From assembly GCA_902984215.1 (NCBI GenBank), contig CADWAF010000519.1, positions 1-15,496 of the forward strand: 15,496 nt of DNA, given 5' to 3'. Made by a program: the position numbers and the translations under genes. Positions 1 to 8,189 of the stretch are shown here, in pieces. The notes below the pieces were generated by a model. That model was not told where the DNA came from, made no database searches, and worked only from the letters and a program-made list of their open reading frames with translations. Within the stretch, counting starts at the first letter, position 1. The number at the start of each line of letters is the position of its first letter. Origin of the DNA: Willaertia magna. Taxonomy: Eukaryota; Heterolobosea; Eutetramitea; Acrasida; Naegleriidae.

Positions 1-87
1 AAAAAAAATTTAAAAATTATTTAATAAAAAAAAATATTTAAATTTGAATTTTTTTTTAAAAATATTTTTTTATTTTTTAAAAAACAA

Positions 88-244
88 TATAAATTTATAT
101 TACTTTTGTTAATTTTTTATTTATCAAAATATTAGCAAAAACAGTATAAATTTATACTGTTTTTTGTTTTTGTTGAATAAAAAGAATATAAATTTATACT
201 TTTTTATTTTATTTTTAGAATTATAAAAACTGTATAAATTTATA
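88..244. repeat. Four spaced TATAAATTTATA palindromes
   Basis: The self-complementary 12-mer TATAAATTTATA occurs exactly at 88-99, 145-156, 187-198 and 233-244, at start-to-start spacings of 57, 42 and 46 bp. The second copy sits inside a longer perfect 28-bp palindrome (137-164), with ACAG/CTGT arms and poly-A/poly-T ends. AT richness makes short palindromes common, but four identical 12-mers at quasi-regular spacing in 160 bp, with different flanks, look like a repeated element. Function unknown. Confidence 0.6.
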
Positions 245-274
245 CTCTTTAAACTAAAATTTTTTATGCTTAGC

Positions 275-342
275 AAAAAATTGTAGTTAAAACAATAATT
301 AATTTTACATAAAAAATTGTAGTTAAAACAATAATTAATTTT
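275..342. repeat. 36-bp tandem direct repeat, two copies
   Basis: A 32-bp block starting AAAAAATTGTAGTTAAAACA occurs identically at 275-306 and 311-342, separated by 4 nt (period 36). The GTAG motif makes it more than simple A/T slippage. It directly follows the palindrome array. Confidence 0.85.
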
Positions 343-980
343 CATAATTAAATTAAACACATCTAAAACAGTGTTTTTTAAAAAAAAAGAAATTTTTGAA
401 AAAAAGTTATTTTAAAATTATTTTAAAAGACGTTTTATTGAAGTCTTTTTTTATTCTATTTTTGCTAAATAATTGGAAAACTATATATGATTTTAAGTAT
501 AATCATTATAGAACTGCTAAAATCAAAATTATCATTATTATTAATTATTAATTCTTATTATTAAAATATTATTAACTTTTTAAATATACTATTATATAAT
601 TACAATAAATATATTAAAATCAATAATTTTATAATATGTTTTTAAATATTTTATTTTTTATATTTAATTAAAATTTTTAATTTAATAACAAATTTAATAT
701 TTCTATAATCAACATTATATAATCTAATTAATTATATATTAAAATTATCTTTAAATTGTAAACTATTATTATAATAATAATTTACTAAAGTAAATGGTTT
801 TATTTATAAATAATTATTATAATTTAATTAAATAAAAAAATAATTATCTTTATGTTTCTTACTTTGGATAGTTAAAATATTATTAATAATTTAATCAAGT
901 TTATTATTTTTAATATTTTTGTTAAATCATTTTTATATTGTTTATTTTTTATTATTTTAGAAACTTACTTTAATAGGTAA

Positions 981-1640
981 TATTATATTTATATTATAAA
1001 AATCAATAACATAGTAGACAAATGGGCTAAAAAATCAAGAGAAAACAATGATTACTTTGATATTAAAAACTATTCCAATATAACCAACTTAATTTAATAA
1101 ACAGAAAGAAGATTAATATTTAATATACGTGAGAGAATCTTAAAAATGGATTATAATGAAATTAAGGAAGAAAAAGAAATAAATTGGAATAACAAAATTG
1201 ATAGAAACCGTTTAGAACGAAACAAAATAAACAATCAGGCAACATTTAAACATATGGAAACTAACCTAATATCAGAAACTAAAATTCAACTATTTAGAAA
1301 CATCAATAATTGCCAATATAAACACATTACAACAAATAACATACAAAAATGTCAATATTGCAACAAAAACTTGGATTTAAAACACCTAATGGTCAACTGC
1401 CCAAAAACTAATAACGAAAGAAATTGGGTAAAAGAAAATATAAAGAAACTCATAGGAAAGGAGCATGAATGATAAATACCACAACAAACTTGAAATAAAT
1501 TACAATTCATTTATCGAATGCCTATCATCAGGAAACACCTTATCAACATACAAATAACACTAGCTCTACTAGTCGCAAAATGCTATAAACCTAAGGTGCT
1601 CAATTCCCAAAGGGAACTAGTAAATAAAGTAAAATTTTTA
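981..1640 (+). mobile_element. Degraded 3' end of a non-LTR (LINE) retrotransposon
   Basis: The plus strand reads as the end of a LINE polyprotein. Around 996-1040 the frame gives NNIVDKWAKKS, matching the closing motif of the RNase H domain in RNase H-bearing LINEs (N-x-x-A/V-D-x-x-A-K). A double stop interrupts at 1095-1100. The same frame is then open from 1101 to 1472 and contains a zinc-knuckle-like CQYC...HLMVNC motif (about 1350-1400), typical of the region after reverse transcriptase in these elements. After the stop at 1470-1472 the coding-like text moves to the +1 frame (about 1465-1556) and then back (to about 1640, with a CYKPKVLNSQ segment). No reverse transcriptase is visible, so this is a 5'-truncated, mutated fossil. 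Its 3' edge is A-rich (AAATAAAGTAAAA, 1622-1634) and abuts the MRD1 terminator region. Family assignment is from motifs only. Confidence 0.65.
1146..1472 (+). pseudogene. LINE C-terminal zinc-knuckle fragment
   Basis: This is the longest open piece of the retroelement remnant, about 108 codons from the first ATG; the frame itself is open from 1101. It is rich in Asn, Lys and Ile. The CxxC-x(n)-H-x4-C arrangement (Cys of KCQYCN, then His and Cys of HLMVNC) is the zinc-binding signature found after the RT/RNase H part of many LINE proteins. It has neither a 5' coding context nor a reverse transcriptase domain, so it is treated as the remains of a larger protein and not as a gene. Confidence 0.6.
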
Positions 1641-1699
1641 TTTATTACATTTGTATCGCTTTTCACTCCTATTTGTCATAATACTTTAAAATACATTGC

Positions 1700-4081
1700 T
1701 TATACAAATGCATCTCTTTTACGTTTAGAACCTGGTCCTTTCTTTTTCTTAGTATTCTTTTCCTCAAAGTCTTCTTTGCTCTTTTCTTGCATTTCCTTAA
1801 TGTTATCTAAACTAACATCGTGACTGAACTCTAGCTTTAAAGTTCTACCATACAAGTGACTATGCTTTAGAGCTTGATAGGCTTGATAACATTCTTTTGG
1901 TGAAGAAAATTCTATGAAAGCAAAACCACGATGTGAATTAGAACCAACTTTCTTTGGTAAACGAATATTTTGCACTTGACCATAAGCACTAAATAATTGA
2001 TAAAGATCTTGTCTGGTAGCTTCGAATGCAACGTTTCTCACAATTAATTTCTTAAATGTAACAGTTACTCCCTTATCATCGTCTTTGTAAACAACATCAT
2101 CTTTCTTTAATTTAGGTTGTGTTGTAGTCTTAGTATCTGATGTGACACTTGAATATTGAATAACTAAAACGTGATTGTCCAGTTCAACATTTTGTAATTC
2201 ATCATGTGCTTTTACAGCTTCTTTTAAATTAGAAAATTCAACGAAACCAAAACCTTTACTTTTTCCATTGGCATGCACTATTTTTGCAGATCTAGGATTA
2301 TACTTCTTAAATACTTCCTCAAACTTTTCATCAGTTGTATTGAAATTAATGTTTTTAACAAACAATACAGTACTCTCTGGATTATCATCTTCAACTGCAG
2401 TAACACGAACTGGACCATCTTCTTTCTTCTTTTCAACTTTTTTCTTATTAATAATAATACCCTCTGGAGCCCATTGAAGATAAAGTGGTATATGATGGAA
2501 ATTCTTATAAGCCAATTGACTAAATGCTTGTCTAGCTTCACTTGGTTCATAAAATTCAATAATTGCTAATGTCTTAGTTGAAGGAATAACTACCTTTGCA
2601 ATTCTTCTTTTATTCTTACCAAATAAATCATATAATTCTTGTTTTAATTTTTCAGTATCTTCTTCAAATGGTATATTCTTTACTAAAATTATATTCCTAG
2701 ATAATTTTGTTTGACTTGTTATATTATTTAAAACATCTAAATTAATACCAAATTCTTGTAATTCTTCTTTTGTTTGTTTAATTAATTCAGTTTCTGCTAA
2801 TGCTAATCTTACAGCTGCATTATCATCCAATCCAGAATAATCTTTATTATTTAATAATAATTCACTTTTAGAAACACCAATCTGTCTACTCATACTTTCA
2901 GCAACAGTATCACTACTCATATATGTTGCATTCCAATTATTTGTATTCTGTGCTTGTTCTCTCTTCTTCTTTAATTGTTCTCTTTTAAAAGATGATTTAG
3001 CGAAAAATAAATTCTCCTTTTCTTTATAGAAAGTTGGTTTCTCTTTTGATTTTGTTACGTGAATTAATCTACCTTGAAAGATTGTATTATTTATTGCCTT
3101 TCTAGCCTTTTCTGCCGATTCAGGTAGTAAGAATAATATAAAGGCTATGCCTCTAGCTTGTTTTGTTTCACTATCTGTTGGTACCTCAATTTCTGTAATT
3201 TGTCCATAAGGTTCAAATAATTCTCTAATTTCATCTTCTGTTACTGTATAATGTAAATTATAAACAAATAATCTACCAGTATCTTCTTCATTTTCATCAT
3301 CTATAAATTGATTATACATTTCTCTTTGTTGTAATATTGATGAATCTAAATTATTATTTGAAATAGAGCTATTACCACTAGCCTTGTTGTTATCTGAAAA
3401 TTTAATCTTCTTTGAATCTTTCAATTCGTTATTACTCGTTGTTGTTTGTAATTCTTCATCGTCTTCTTTCTTTTCATCTTCATCTAAATTCAAATCGTTA
3501 TCCCAAAATTTAACATTTGAACTTTTCTTTTTACCAATATTTAAAAATTCATCTACTTCCTCAGGTTTAACTTGTTTCTTCTTTTTTTCTTCTTCTCTTT
3601 CTAATTTAATTTTCTCATCAATCATTTGTTTTATTCTTGAATGTTTACTCCATGGTCTAGCAATTCTTGGATCATTATATGGTAAAGCAAATTCAACTGT
3701 TATTTTAGCCATATTAATAAATGTTTGGTTACGTTCTTGGACTGCATTTAAAGTTGATTCATGAGATTTATAACCAATATATCCAAAACATCTACTTTTA
3801 CCGGATTTTGTTTTCATTATTTTGCAATCTGTCACTTGTCCATATTCTTCAAAAATCTTTTTAAATTGTGGAATAGAAAGATGAGCAGGTAAACCTTTAA
3901 CTATAATACGTGATAATTTCAGTTCTTTACCTATCTCAATATTTTCTTCAATACTCATATTATTCTTTTTCTCTTCTGTTCTTTCTTCATCTTCCATTAT
4001 ATCCTCATCGGAATGTTTACTGGAATTTGGTTTCTTTGCTTCTTTCATCTTCTTTCTTAGTCGTTCCTTGATATTGTTCAT
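1700..4081 (-). CDS. MRD1: Mrd1/RBM19-like pre-rRNA processing protein (five RRMs)
   Basis: A 793-residue nucleolar RNA-binding protein. In known species Mrd1/RBM19 joins the small-subunit processome, contacts pre-rRNA and is needed for the early cleavages that release 18S rRNA. Five RRMs are visible: about 58-133 (RNP1 RCFGYIGY), 270-345 (RGIAFILF), 463-540 (degenerate, TLAIIEF), 571-645 (KGFGFVEF) and 677-753 (RGFAFIEF). The linker between RRM2 and RRM3 carries the family-typical stretch NWNATYMSSDTVAESMSRQ (about 382-400) and an Ala/Leu/Glu helix (422-447). The N-terminus, the 155-230 linker and the C-terminus are charged, and the C-terminus is Lys-rich (KKKKGPGSKRKR), consistent with nucleolar localisation. 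Five RRMs match fungal Mrd1; animal RBM19 has six. The start is the first ATG, 52 bp from the divergent LSM2 start. No introns. Likely 3' signals AATAAATAAA lie about 50 nt past the stop. Confidence 0.95.
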   Translation of the reverse strand: MNNIKERLRKKMKEAKKPNSSKHSDEDIMEDEERTEEKKNNMSIEENIEIGKELKLSRIIVKGLPAHLSIPQFKKIFEEYGQVTDCKIMKTKSGKSRCFGYIGYKSHESTLNAVQERNQTFINMAKITVEFALPYNDPRIARPWSKHSRIKQMIDEKIKLEREEEKKKKQVKPEEVDEFLNIGKKKSSNVKFWDNDLNLDEDEKKEDDEELQTTTSNNELKDSKKIKFSDNNKASGNSSISNNNLDSSILQQREMYNQFIDDENEEDTGRLFVYNLHYTVTEDEIRELFEPYGQITEIEVPTDSETKQARGIAFILFLLPESAEKARKAINNTIFQGRLIHVTKSKEKPTFYKEKENLFFAKSSFKREQLKKKREQAQNTNNWNATYMSSDTVAESMSRQIGVSKSELLLNNKDYSGLDDNAAVRLALAETELIKQTKEELQEFGINLDVLNNITSQTKLSRNIILVKNIPFEEDTEKLKQELYDLFGKNKRRIAKVVIPSTKTLAIIEFYEPSEARQAFSQLAYKNFHHIPLYLQWAPEGIIINKKKVEKKKEDGPVRVTAVEDDNPESTVLFVKNINFNTTDEKFEEVFKKYNPRSAKIVHANGKSKGFGFVEFSNLKEAVKAHDELQNVELDNHVLVIQYSSVTSDTKTTTQPKLKKDDVVYKDDDKGVTVTFKKLIVRNVAFEATRQDLYQLFSAYGQVQNIRLPKKVGSNSHRGFAFIEFSSPKECYQAYQALKHSHLYGRTLKLEFSHDVSLDNIKEMQEKSKEDFEEKNTKKKKGPGSKRKRDAFV

Positions 4082-4133
4082 TTTTTTTGGATCCGAAAAT
4101 TAGTTGAACAGCTTCAACAACTTTGATTAAAAA
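4082..4133. promoter_or_regulatory. Bidirectional MRD1/LSM2 promoter with central dyad
   Basis: Only 52 bp separate the divergent ATGs of MRD1 and LSM2, so this segment must hold both 5' leaders and a shared core promoter unless regulation lies inside the genes. Near its midpoint is a perfect 6-bp inverted repeat with a 4-nt spacer, GTTGAA(CAGC)TTCAAC, at 4103-4118, more GC-rich than its surroundings. It could bind a symmetric regulator that couples the two genes. Confidence 0.6.
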
Positions 4134-4418
4134 ATGTTGTTTTATAGCTTTTTTAAAACTCTGGTAGACAAAGAGGTTATAGTAGAATTAAAGAATGATG
4201 TATCATTAAGAGGAACTTTACATTCGGTGGATCAATATTTAAATGTTAAACTAAATAATGTACAAGTAGAAGAAAAAGAAAAATATCCATATCTATGCTG
4301 TATTAAAAATTGTTTTATTAGAGGAAGTACTGTGAGGTATATTCAACTACCAGTTAATGAAGTAGATACGGAAGCTTTAGAGGACGCTACCAGAAAAGAG
4401 CACATGCAAAAGAAATAA
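4134..4418 (+). CDS. LSM2: U6 snRNA-associated Sm-like protein LSm2
   Basis: A 94-residue LSm protein of normal family length. LSm2 is a subunit of the LSm2-8 ring, which binds the 3' oligo-U of U6 snRNA in the nucleus, and of the LSm1-7 ring in cytoplasmic mRNA decay. The opening MLFYSFFKTLV is diagnostic of LSm2. The Sm1 motif (about 12-45) includes VELKNDVSLRGTLHSVDQYLN, here given only to identify the block; the Sm2 motif contains IRGS (62-65), followed by VRYIQLP. The C-terminal EVDTEALEDATRKE is also LSm2-like. It starts at the first ATG, shares a 52-bp promoter with MRD1 and has no intron. An AATAAA signal overlaps its stop codon (4417-4422). Its stop lies 38 bp from the convergent RPB11 stop. 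Confidence 0.97.
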   Translation: MLFYSFFKTLVDKEVIVELKNDVSLRGTLHSVDQYLNVKLNNVQVEEKEKYPYLCCIKNCFIRGSTVRYIQLPVNEVDTEALEDATRKEHMQKK

Positions 4419-4456
4419 TAAATCAAAGGAGTACATAAAATAATATATATTAAGGC
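4419..4456. terminator. Shared 3' region of convergent LSM2 and RPB11
   Basis: Thirty-eight bp lie between the LSM2 TAA and the RPB11 TAG on the opposite strand. The LSM2 polyadenylation hexamer AATAAA at 4417-4422 already starts within its stop codon. Cleavage about 10-30 nt downstream would place the LSM2 mRNA end at or within the RPB11 coding region on the opposite strand, and vice versa, so the two transcripts probably overlap in antisense. Confidence 0.5.
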
Positions 4457-4894
4457 CTAGTGATAATAATTTCTGTCATCATGATAGGTTTGATAATCTT
4501 CTTGGACACCATCATCGTTATCAGTGTAATCTTCGTCATCATATGCTCTATAGTTTGGAACAATATCTTGAACATTCTTTTTAAATTCTGATTTAAGTGT
4601 ATTTAAATCTCTTATTAATGATGTTACAGAATCAACTAAAACTTCACGTGGTTCCCATTGATCTATTGTTTGTAATTTTACTTCAATGTGGTGTTCTAGA
4701 GGATGGGGTATTCTATATCCAGCGAAAAGAACTCTTTTATCTTCCAATAATTTCATTCTTACTATATTTCCTAGTGTGTGATCTTCTTTATTTATGGTAA
4801 AACTAGCAGCGTTAGGCATCTTCTCTATTTTCTCCTCCTTTAATTTAATTTCGCCTTCCAAATCAAATAATTCCCATGTTTCTGGCTTGTTCAT
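4457..4894 (-). CDS. RPB11: RNA polymerase II subunit Rpb11 with extra C-terminal tail
   Basis: Rpb11 (POLR2J) pairs with Rpb3 to form the alpha-like heterodimer that starts assembly of RNA polymerase II. The 145 residues begin with a family-like N-terminus ending in MPNAASFTINKEDHTLGN (26-43), the RNA polymerase L/dimerisation signature. They continue with LLEDKRVLFAGYRIPHPLEH (49-68) and a C-terminal helix to about 112. Rpb11 is usually about 115-120 residues; here about 33 more follow (113-145), with nine Asp and seven Tyr, looking disordered. The start is the first ATG, 45 bp after the stop of the upstream same-strand gene. No intron. Pol I/III AC19 is the paralogous alternative, but the GYRIPHPLEH context fits Rpb11 better. 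Confidence 0.93.
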   Translation of the reverse strand: MNKPETWELFDLEGEIKLKEEKIEKMPNAASFTINKEDHTLGNIVRMKLLEDKRVLFAGYRIPHPLEHHIEVKLQTIDQWEPREVLVDSVTSLIRDLNTLKSEFKKNVQDIVPNYRAYDDEDYTDNDDGVQEDYQTYHDDRNYYH

Positions 4895-4939
4895 TTTACT
4901 TCAATTTTTTTTTAAAATATTTTTAACGTAATTCTTCAT

Positions 4940-7705
4940 TTACTTCACTCTTAGTGAGCCTTTGCCTCTGTTCTTTTTGTTTGGGGTTGTGCTAGAGTCG
5001 TGCGAGGCAGTAATAAAGAAGGGATTGGATTCTATGAGTTGATTTTTGGAGAACCTTGGCATAGGTTTGTTTTCATTATCAATATTAGGGTAACTAGTAA
5101 ACTTTTGAAAAGTATCAAATTTTAATTCCCTTTCTTCCAATTCTCTTATTATTTCCGATTGTAGAACCAAATTATCTTCTGCTTTAAATAAAGATTCAAT
5201 AGTTTTAGAAAAGTAAATAGGTTCTGTTTGATTGTTGAAATTCAGTTTTGGAACATTTGACGAATTAACATTTGTCTCCTTGAAAAGTTGAGAAAATAAA
5301 TCTTCTTTGGATTTGGCAGAGGTAGGTTTTGTTGTGAGGTTAGTTGAACTATTGGCTCTTTTTCCTGATGTCTTATTGATCGAATTGTAAGATGGAAGTA
5401 TGTATAGCTCTGATCCTTGGCTAGGTTCCAAATTCTTTAAACTTTCTATACTGTACATGATAATTTCAAGTAATTGTAAAAGGTTGAATTTCTCTTTTTT
5501 CTGCATTATAATTTGGCTATTAAGGGATATTTCTCCAGCATTTAACATTCCAATTAACTCAAAAGCTACAGGCGTCAAATCACTTACTCTTCCAGACTGT
5601 ATACTCTGGATTACTCTGTTCATAATTGTACTTTCTAAAATAAAACTATCTCCTTTGTAAAATAATGATAATAACGCTTTACGTAACTGTCTTTCGTTTT
5701 CTTTCTTTCTAATCTCATTAATTAGTATTTTAATTTTCTCATCCAATACGGAATCTTCATCTTGGGTTTTCTTATCGTATAACTTATATTTTGTGTCACT
5801 ATTAGAATGTTTAACTGTAACGTTAAAGTGTGTTGGAATATACTCATTCGTTTCAATATCGTTAAGGCTGGGGGTTTTAGAAACAGAAGGCACGTCAAAA
5901 ACAGGTTTATCTTCTAATATTAAATTACTTAAGGGTTTATCAATACTCTCTGAAATTGTCAATGACTTTTCAAGTTTTGGTAATGGAATGGCACTATTTT
6001 TTTTCTTAGAGTTGGTAATTCTATATTGGATTGGTGCTAATTTTGGAGGTCTTCTTGGGCTTTTCTTTTGAGTTGCTTTCTTTTTTTCTGGAATGGGACT
6101 TGGTATTACAATTTCGATTCTTTCATCTTCGTCTTTGTTTAATAAATGTCTCACATAGGCAACATTTATATGACGTCTCATACATTTAGGTAATGTAGGA
6201 TCTAAATAAACTTTTTCAAATAAACTTGTTAAAAATTCTAAATATTCCAACATATTTGTTGATTCAGTCCAAATATCTGCCAGTTGAAAAATAGCGTTAA
6301 AAAACTGTTCAAAATCCATTGTGTTCATTCCTTCAGAATCCTCTTTCCAGTCTTCTTCGGCGTTCTTTCTAGCGTCTTCTAAGGTCTTTCCACAATCCAT
6401 GGGCATTAAGTTTGTATAGATTGTCATTGCTAAACTAACATAAGTTTTTTTACTTATTCTAGGCTTTTTATTCGTTTTGGTAGTAGCTTTCCACCAATGG
6501 GCTATAATATGAATGATTGCTGGTTCACTCTTTAAAGCCAATCTTTTCTTTAGATTTTCATCTGTATACAGTTGTAGATTTCCTTGATTATGGTAAGGAA
6601 TGGATTCTTTAAGGGGTTGTTCAGAAATTTTAGTTACTATGCCTTTGTCTAGAGCTAAACGAATTATAGATTCTCTGACCTGTGTATATCTATGAATTGA
6701 TCTAATTTTACTCCTACCAAACCACAACGCTGTCTTTAAGGATAGCCTTAAAGCGAATTCTGGAGAATGGGATGTTGCTTGGGTAGGGGGTCGTTGTTGT
6801 GGAGAGAAAGACTTTGTTGTCAACTCTGGAGAAGTAGTTAGGTTTTTATCCTTAATTGTTTCAGCACTATTTGAACTAATATTAAGCTGAGTTAGGGAAA
6901 AGTTAGAAATAGTACTGGATTCGGTTGAGTAGTCAATCAATGGTGTTTGTATCTTTTTCGGAGTTTTTTGTATCACAATTTTCTCTGTCTTTTCTTCACC
7001 ATTCACTATAGCATTTTGCATCTTTTTCTTTTGATTGTCATGTTTTTCTTGCATAGCTTGAAGAGTTTGAATTACTCTTTGATTCTTTTGTGTTTCATCT
7101 TCTGCAATTTTAGGTATTTCCATATTTACTACTCTTCTTTTCTTCTTTTTCTTAGTTTTGTTATTTAGTAAGGTTAGAGTGTTTTTAATGCTATTAGATA
7201 AATCTTTAAGAGAATTGTTACTCTCTTTGGTAAATGACAAATAAAGATTCGCAATACCTAAGGTTAACTCTGAGTGGTTTAGGTTTGCTGTAGAATTGTC
7301 CTGCTTTGTAATTCCCTTATGCTCTAAGGCAAGTGTTAGTAAGGGAAATTCTTCATCAAGAGGCCATTCCAATAAGTTAATCATAGGTTCTGTAATATTA
7401 TTATTATGATCTAGTATTATTTTCCACATAGGGGTTGTTGAAATAGGTTGTTCCTTTTGCTCATCAACAAACCAAAGGGTGGAAGGAGTAAATAAAGGTC
7501 TACTTTGAGAAGAACCAGACGAAGGCCTAGAAGGTGTTCTTCTTGGTGTTGTTGGAGAAGTACTTAAAGTTTTTAATTTGTTAAAAACATTATACATTGA
7601 GGTAGAAGATACACTAGATACAGAACTTCTTCTCCTAGAACTTTTCAAATTGTACCTGAAAATTGCATCATACTCATCCTCTTCTTGTTCTTCATCTTTG
7701 CTCAT
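4940..7705 (-). CDS. Unrecognised 921-residue protein with EF-hand-like core
   Basis: I do not recognise this protein with confidence. It has a Ser/Arg/Thr/Pro-rich disordered N-terminus (about 20-75), a folded patch around 75-160 (WFVDEQ, MWKIIL, LLEWPLDEEFPLL), a Lys-rich linker (183-250), and the best conserved-looking block at about 315-525. That block contains SLKTALWFGRSKI, a helix-rich stretch, and a degenerate EF-hand-like loop DWKEDSEGMNTMDFEQF (452-468), followed by a helix with LADIW and EYLEFL. A second helical region lies at 650-760, and a Glu-rich segment at 835-865. From memory, similar W/D/F-spaced blocks occur in large proteins of flagellated protists, so a ciliary or cytoskeletal role is possible but unproven. 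No membrane segments. The start is the first ATG; the protein diverges from the 144-residue gene across 49 bp. Confidence 0.8.
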   Translation of the reverse strand: MSKDEEQEEDEYDAIFRYNLKSSRRRSSVSSVSSTSMYNVFNKLKTLSTSPTTPRRTPSRPSSGSSQSRPLFTPSTLWFVDEQKEQPISTTPMWKIILDHNNNITEPMINLLEWPLDEEFPLLTLALEHKGITKQDNSTANLNHSELTLGIANLYLSFTKESNNSLKDLSNSIKNTLTLLNNKTKKKKKRRVVNMEIPKIAEDETQKNQRVIQTLQAMQEKHDNQKKKMQNAIVNGEEKTEKIVIQKTPKKIQTPLIDYSTESSTISNFSLTQLNISSNSAETIKDKNLTTSPELTTKSFSPQQRPPTQATSHSPEFALRLSLKTALWFGRSKIRSIHRYTQVRESIIRLALDKGIVTKISEQPLKESIPYHNQGNLQLYTDENLKKRLALKSEPAIIHIIAHWWKATTKTNKKPRISKKTYVSLAMTIYTNLMPMDCGKTLEDARKNAEEDWKEDSEGMNTMDFEQFFNAIFQLADIWTESTNMLEYLEFLTSLFEKVYLDPTLPKCMRRHINVAYVRHLLNKDEDERIEIVIPSPIPEKKKATQKKSPRRPPKLAPIQYRITNSKKKNSAIPLPKLEKSLTISESIDKPLSNLILEDKPVFDVPSVSKTPSLNDIETNEYIPTHFNVTVKHSNSDTKYKLYDKKTQDEDSVLDEKIKILINEIRKKENERQLRKALLSLFYKGDSFILESTIMNRVIQSIQSGRVSDLTPVAFELIGMLNAGEISLNSQIIMQKKEKFNLLQLLEIIMYSIESLKNLEPSQGSELYILPSYNSINKTSGKRANSSTNLTTKPTSAKSKEDLFSQLFKETNVNSSNVPKLNFNNQTEPIYFSKTIESLFKAEDNLVLQSEIIRELEERELKFDTFQKFTSYPNIDNENKPMPRFSKNQLIESNPFFITASHDSSTTPNKKNRGKGSLRVK

Positions 7706-7754
7706 CTGGCATTATTTGTAGTTGTTTTAAATTTTTATTTTAGAAAAATAAAAA
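7706..7754. promoter_or_regulatory. Bidirectional promoter, 49 bp
   Basis: This segment separates the divergent start codons of the 921-residue and 144-residue protein genes. It is T/A-rich, with an imperfect dyad formed by TTTTTATTTT and AAAAATAAAA at its right end. It must contain both leaders and the core promoter. The arrangement copies that of MRD1/LSM2. Confidence 0.5.
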
Positions 7755-8189
7755 ATGCAAAATCCAGATTTAGAACCGTCAAATGGTGAAGCAGGCTTAT
7801 CGGAAGTGACAACAACAGAAGATGAAAATAATGATGAATTGGAAGAATATACTTTAGAAGATGACATGAAATTAACAAGATATATTCAAAACGAAGCAAT
7901 AAAAAATATAGAACTTAAAAGAGAAAGATATAGAGAATATCAATCAGACAGAAAAGAAAAGATGATTACTTTTTTAACAGCAATATTAAAAGATCCTTTA
8001 ACACCAATATTTAACCAATTAGTTCAAAAATATGTTACACCTATTTCTTTTTCAATTTTTGAAGGAATTCAAGCTGATAAAGTGAAAAATGCAATGTTTT
8101 CAAAAGAAGAATTGGAAAGACTTAGAGTACAATGGTTAGAAGATCCTAAAAATCAAAGTATTTTTAATGATGATAATTTAGAAAATTAA
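7755..8189 (+). CDS. Unrecognised small acidic helical protein
   Basis: A 144-residue protein I cannot assign. The first 40 residues are acidic and probably disordered (many Glu/Asp). Residues 41-75 form a charged amphipathic helix, possibly coiled coil (EAIKNIELKRERYREYQ). Residues 70-115 are more hydrophobic (FLTAILKDPLTPIFNQLVQK, then VTPISFSIFEGI), and a final charged helix (116-131) is followed by an Asn/Asp tail. The hydrophobic middle is broken by prolines and charges, so it reads as a globular core and not a membrane span. Codon use matches its neighbours. It starts at the first ATG, 49 bp from the divergent 921-residue gene, hinting at shared timing of expression. Confidence 0.75.
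   Translation: MQNPDLEPSNGEAGLSEVTTTEDENNDELEEYTLEDDMKLTRYIQNEAIKNIELKRERYREYQSDRKEKMITFLTAILKDPLTPIFNQLVQKYVTPISFSIFEGIQADKVKNAMFSKEELERLRVQWLEDPKNQSIFNDDNLEN

Larger units (their letters stand above)
1..980. other. AT-rich non-coding region
   Basis: Almost pure A/T sequence with no credible gene on either strand; the only longer open frame here (minus strand, about 78 codons) is low-complexity Phe/Asn/Lys/Ile and partly encoded by a tandem repeat. It contains the TATAAATTTATA palindrome array, the 36-bp duplication annotated separately, and a small 7-bp-stem hairpin (AAAAGAC at 425-431 with GTCTTTT at 443-449). The composition is clearly more extreme than that of the genes to the right. 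It may be intergenic space, decayed transposon sequence 5' of the retroelement remnant, or both. I see no tRNA promoter boxes or telomeric repeat. Confidence 0.75.

Noticed and set aside
124..360. Minus-strand 78-codon ORF in the AT-rich left region
   Set aside because: Low-complexity Phe/Asn/Lys/Ile translation, partly produced by the 36-bp tandem repeat; no start context or domain.
1518..1823. Plus-strand ORF of 101 codons as a gene
   Set aside because: Its first part is out-of-frame LINE remnant, and its second part is antisense to the MRD1 3' coding end.
3384..3764. Plus-strand Ser/Phe-rich ORF of 126 codons
   Set aside because: Antisense shadow of the Lys/Glu-rich part of MRD1.
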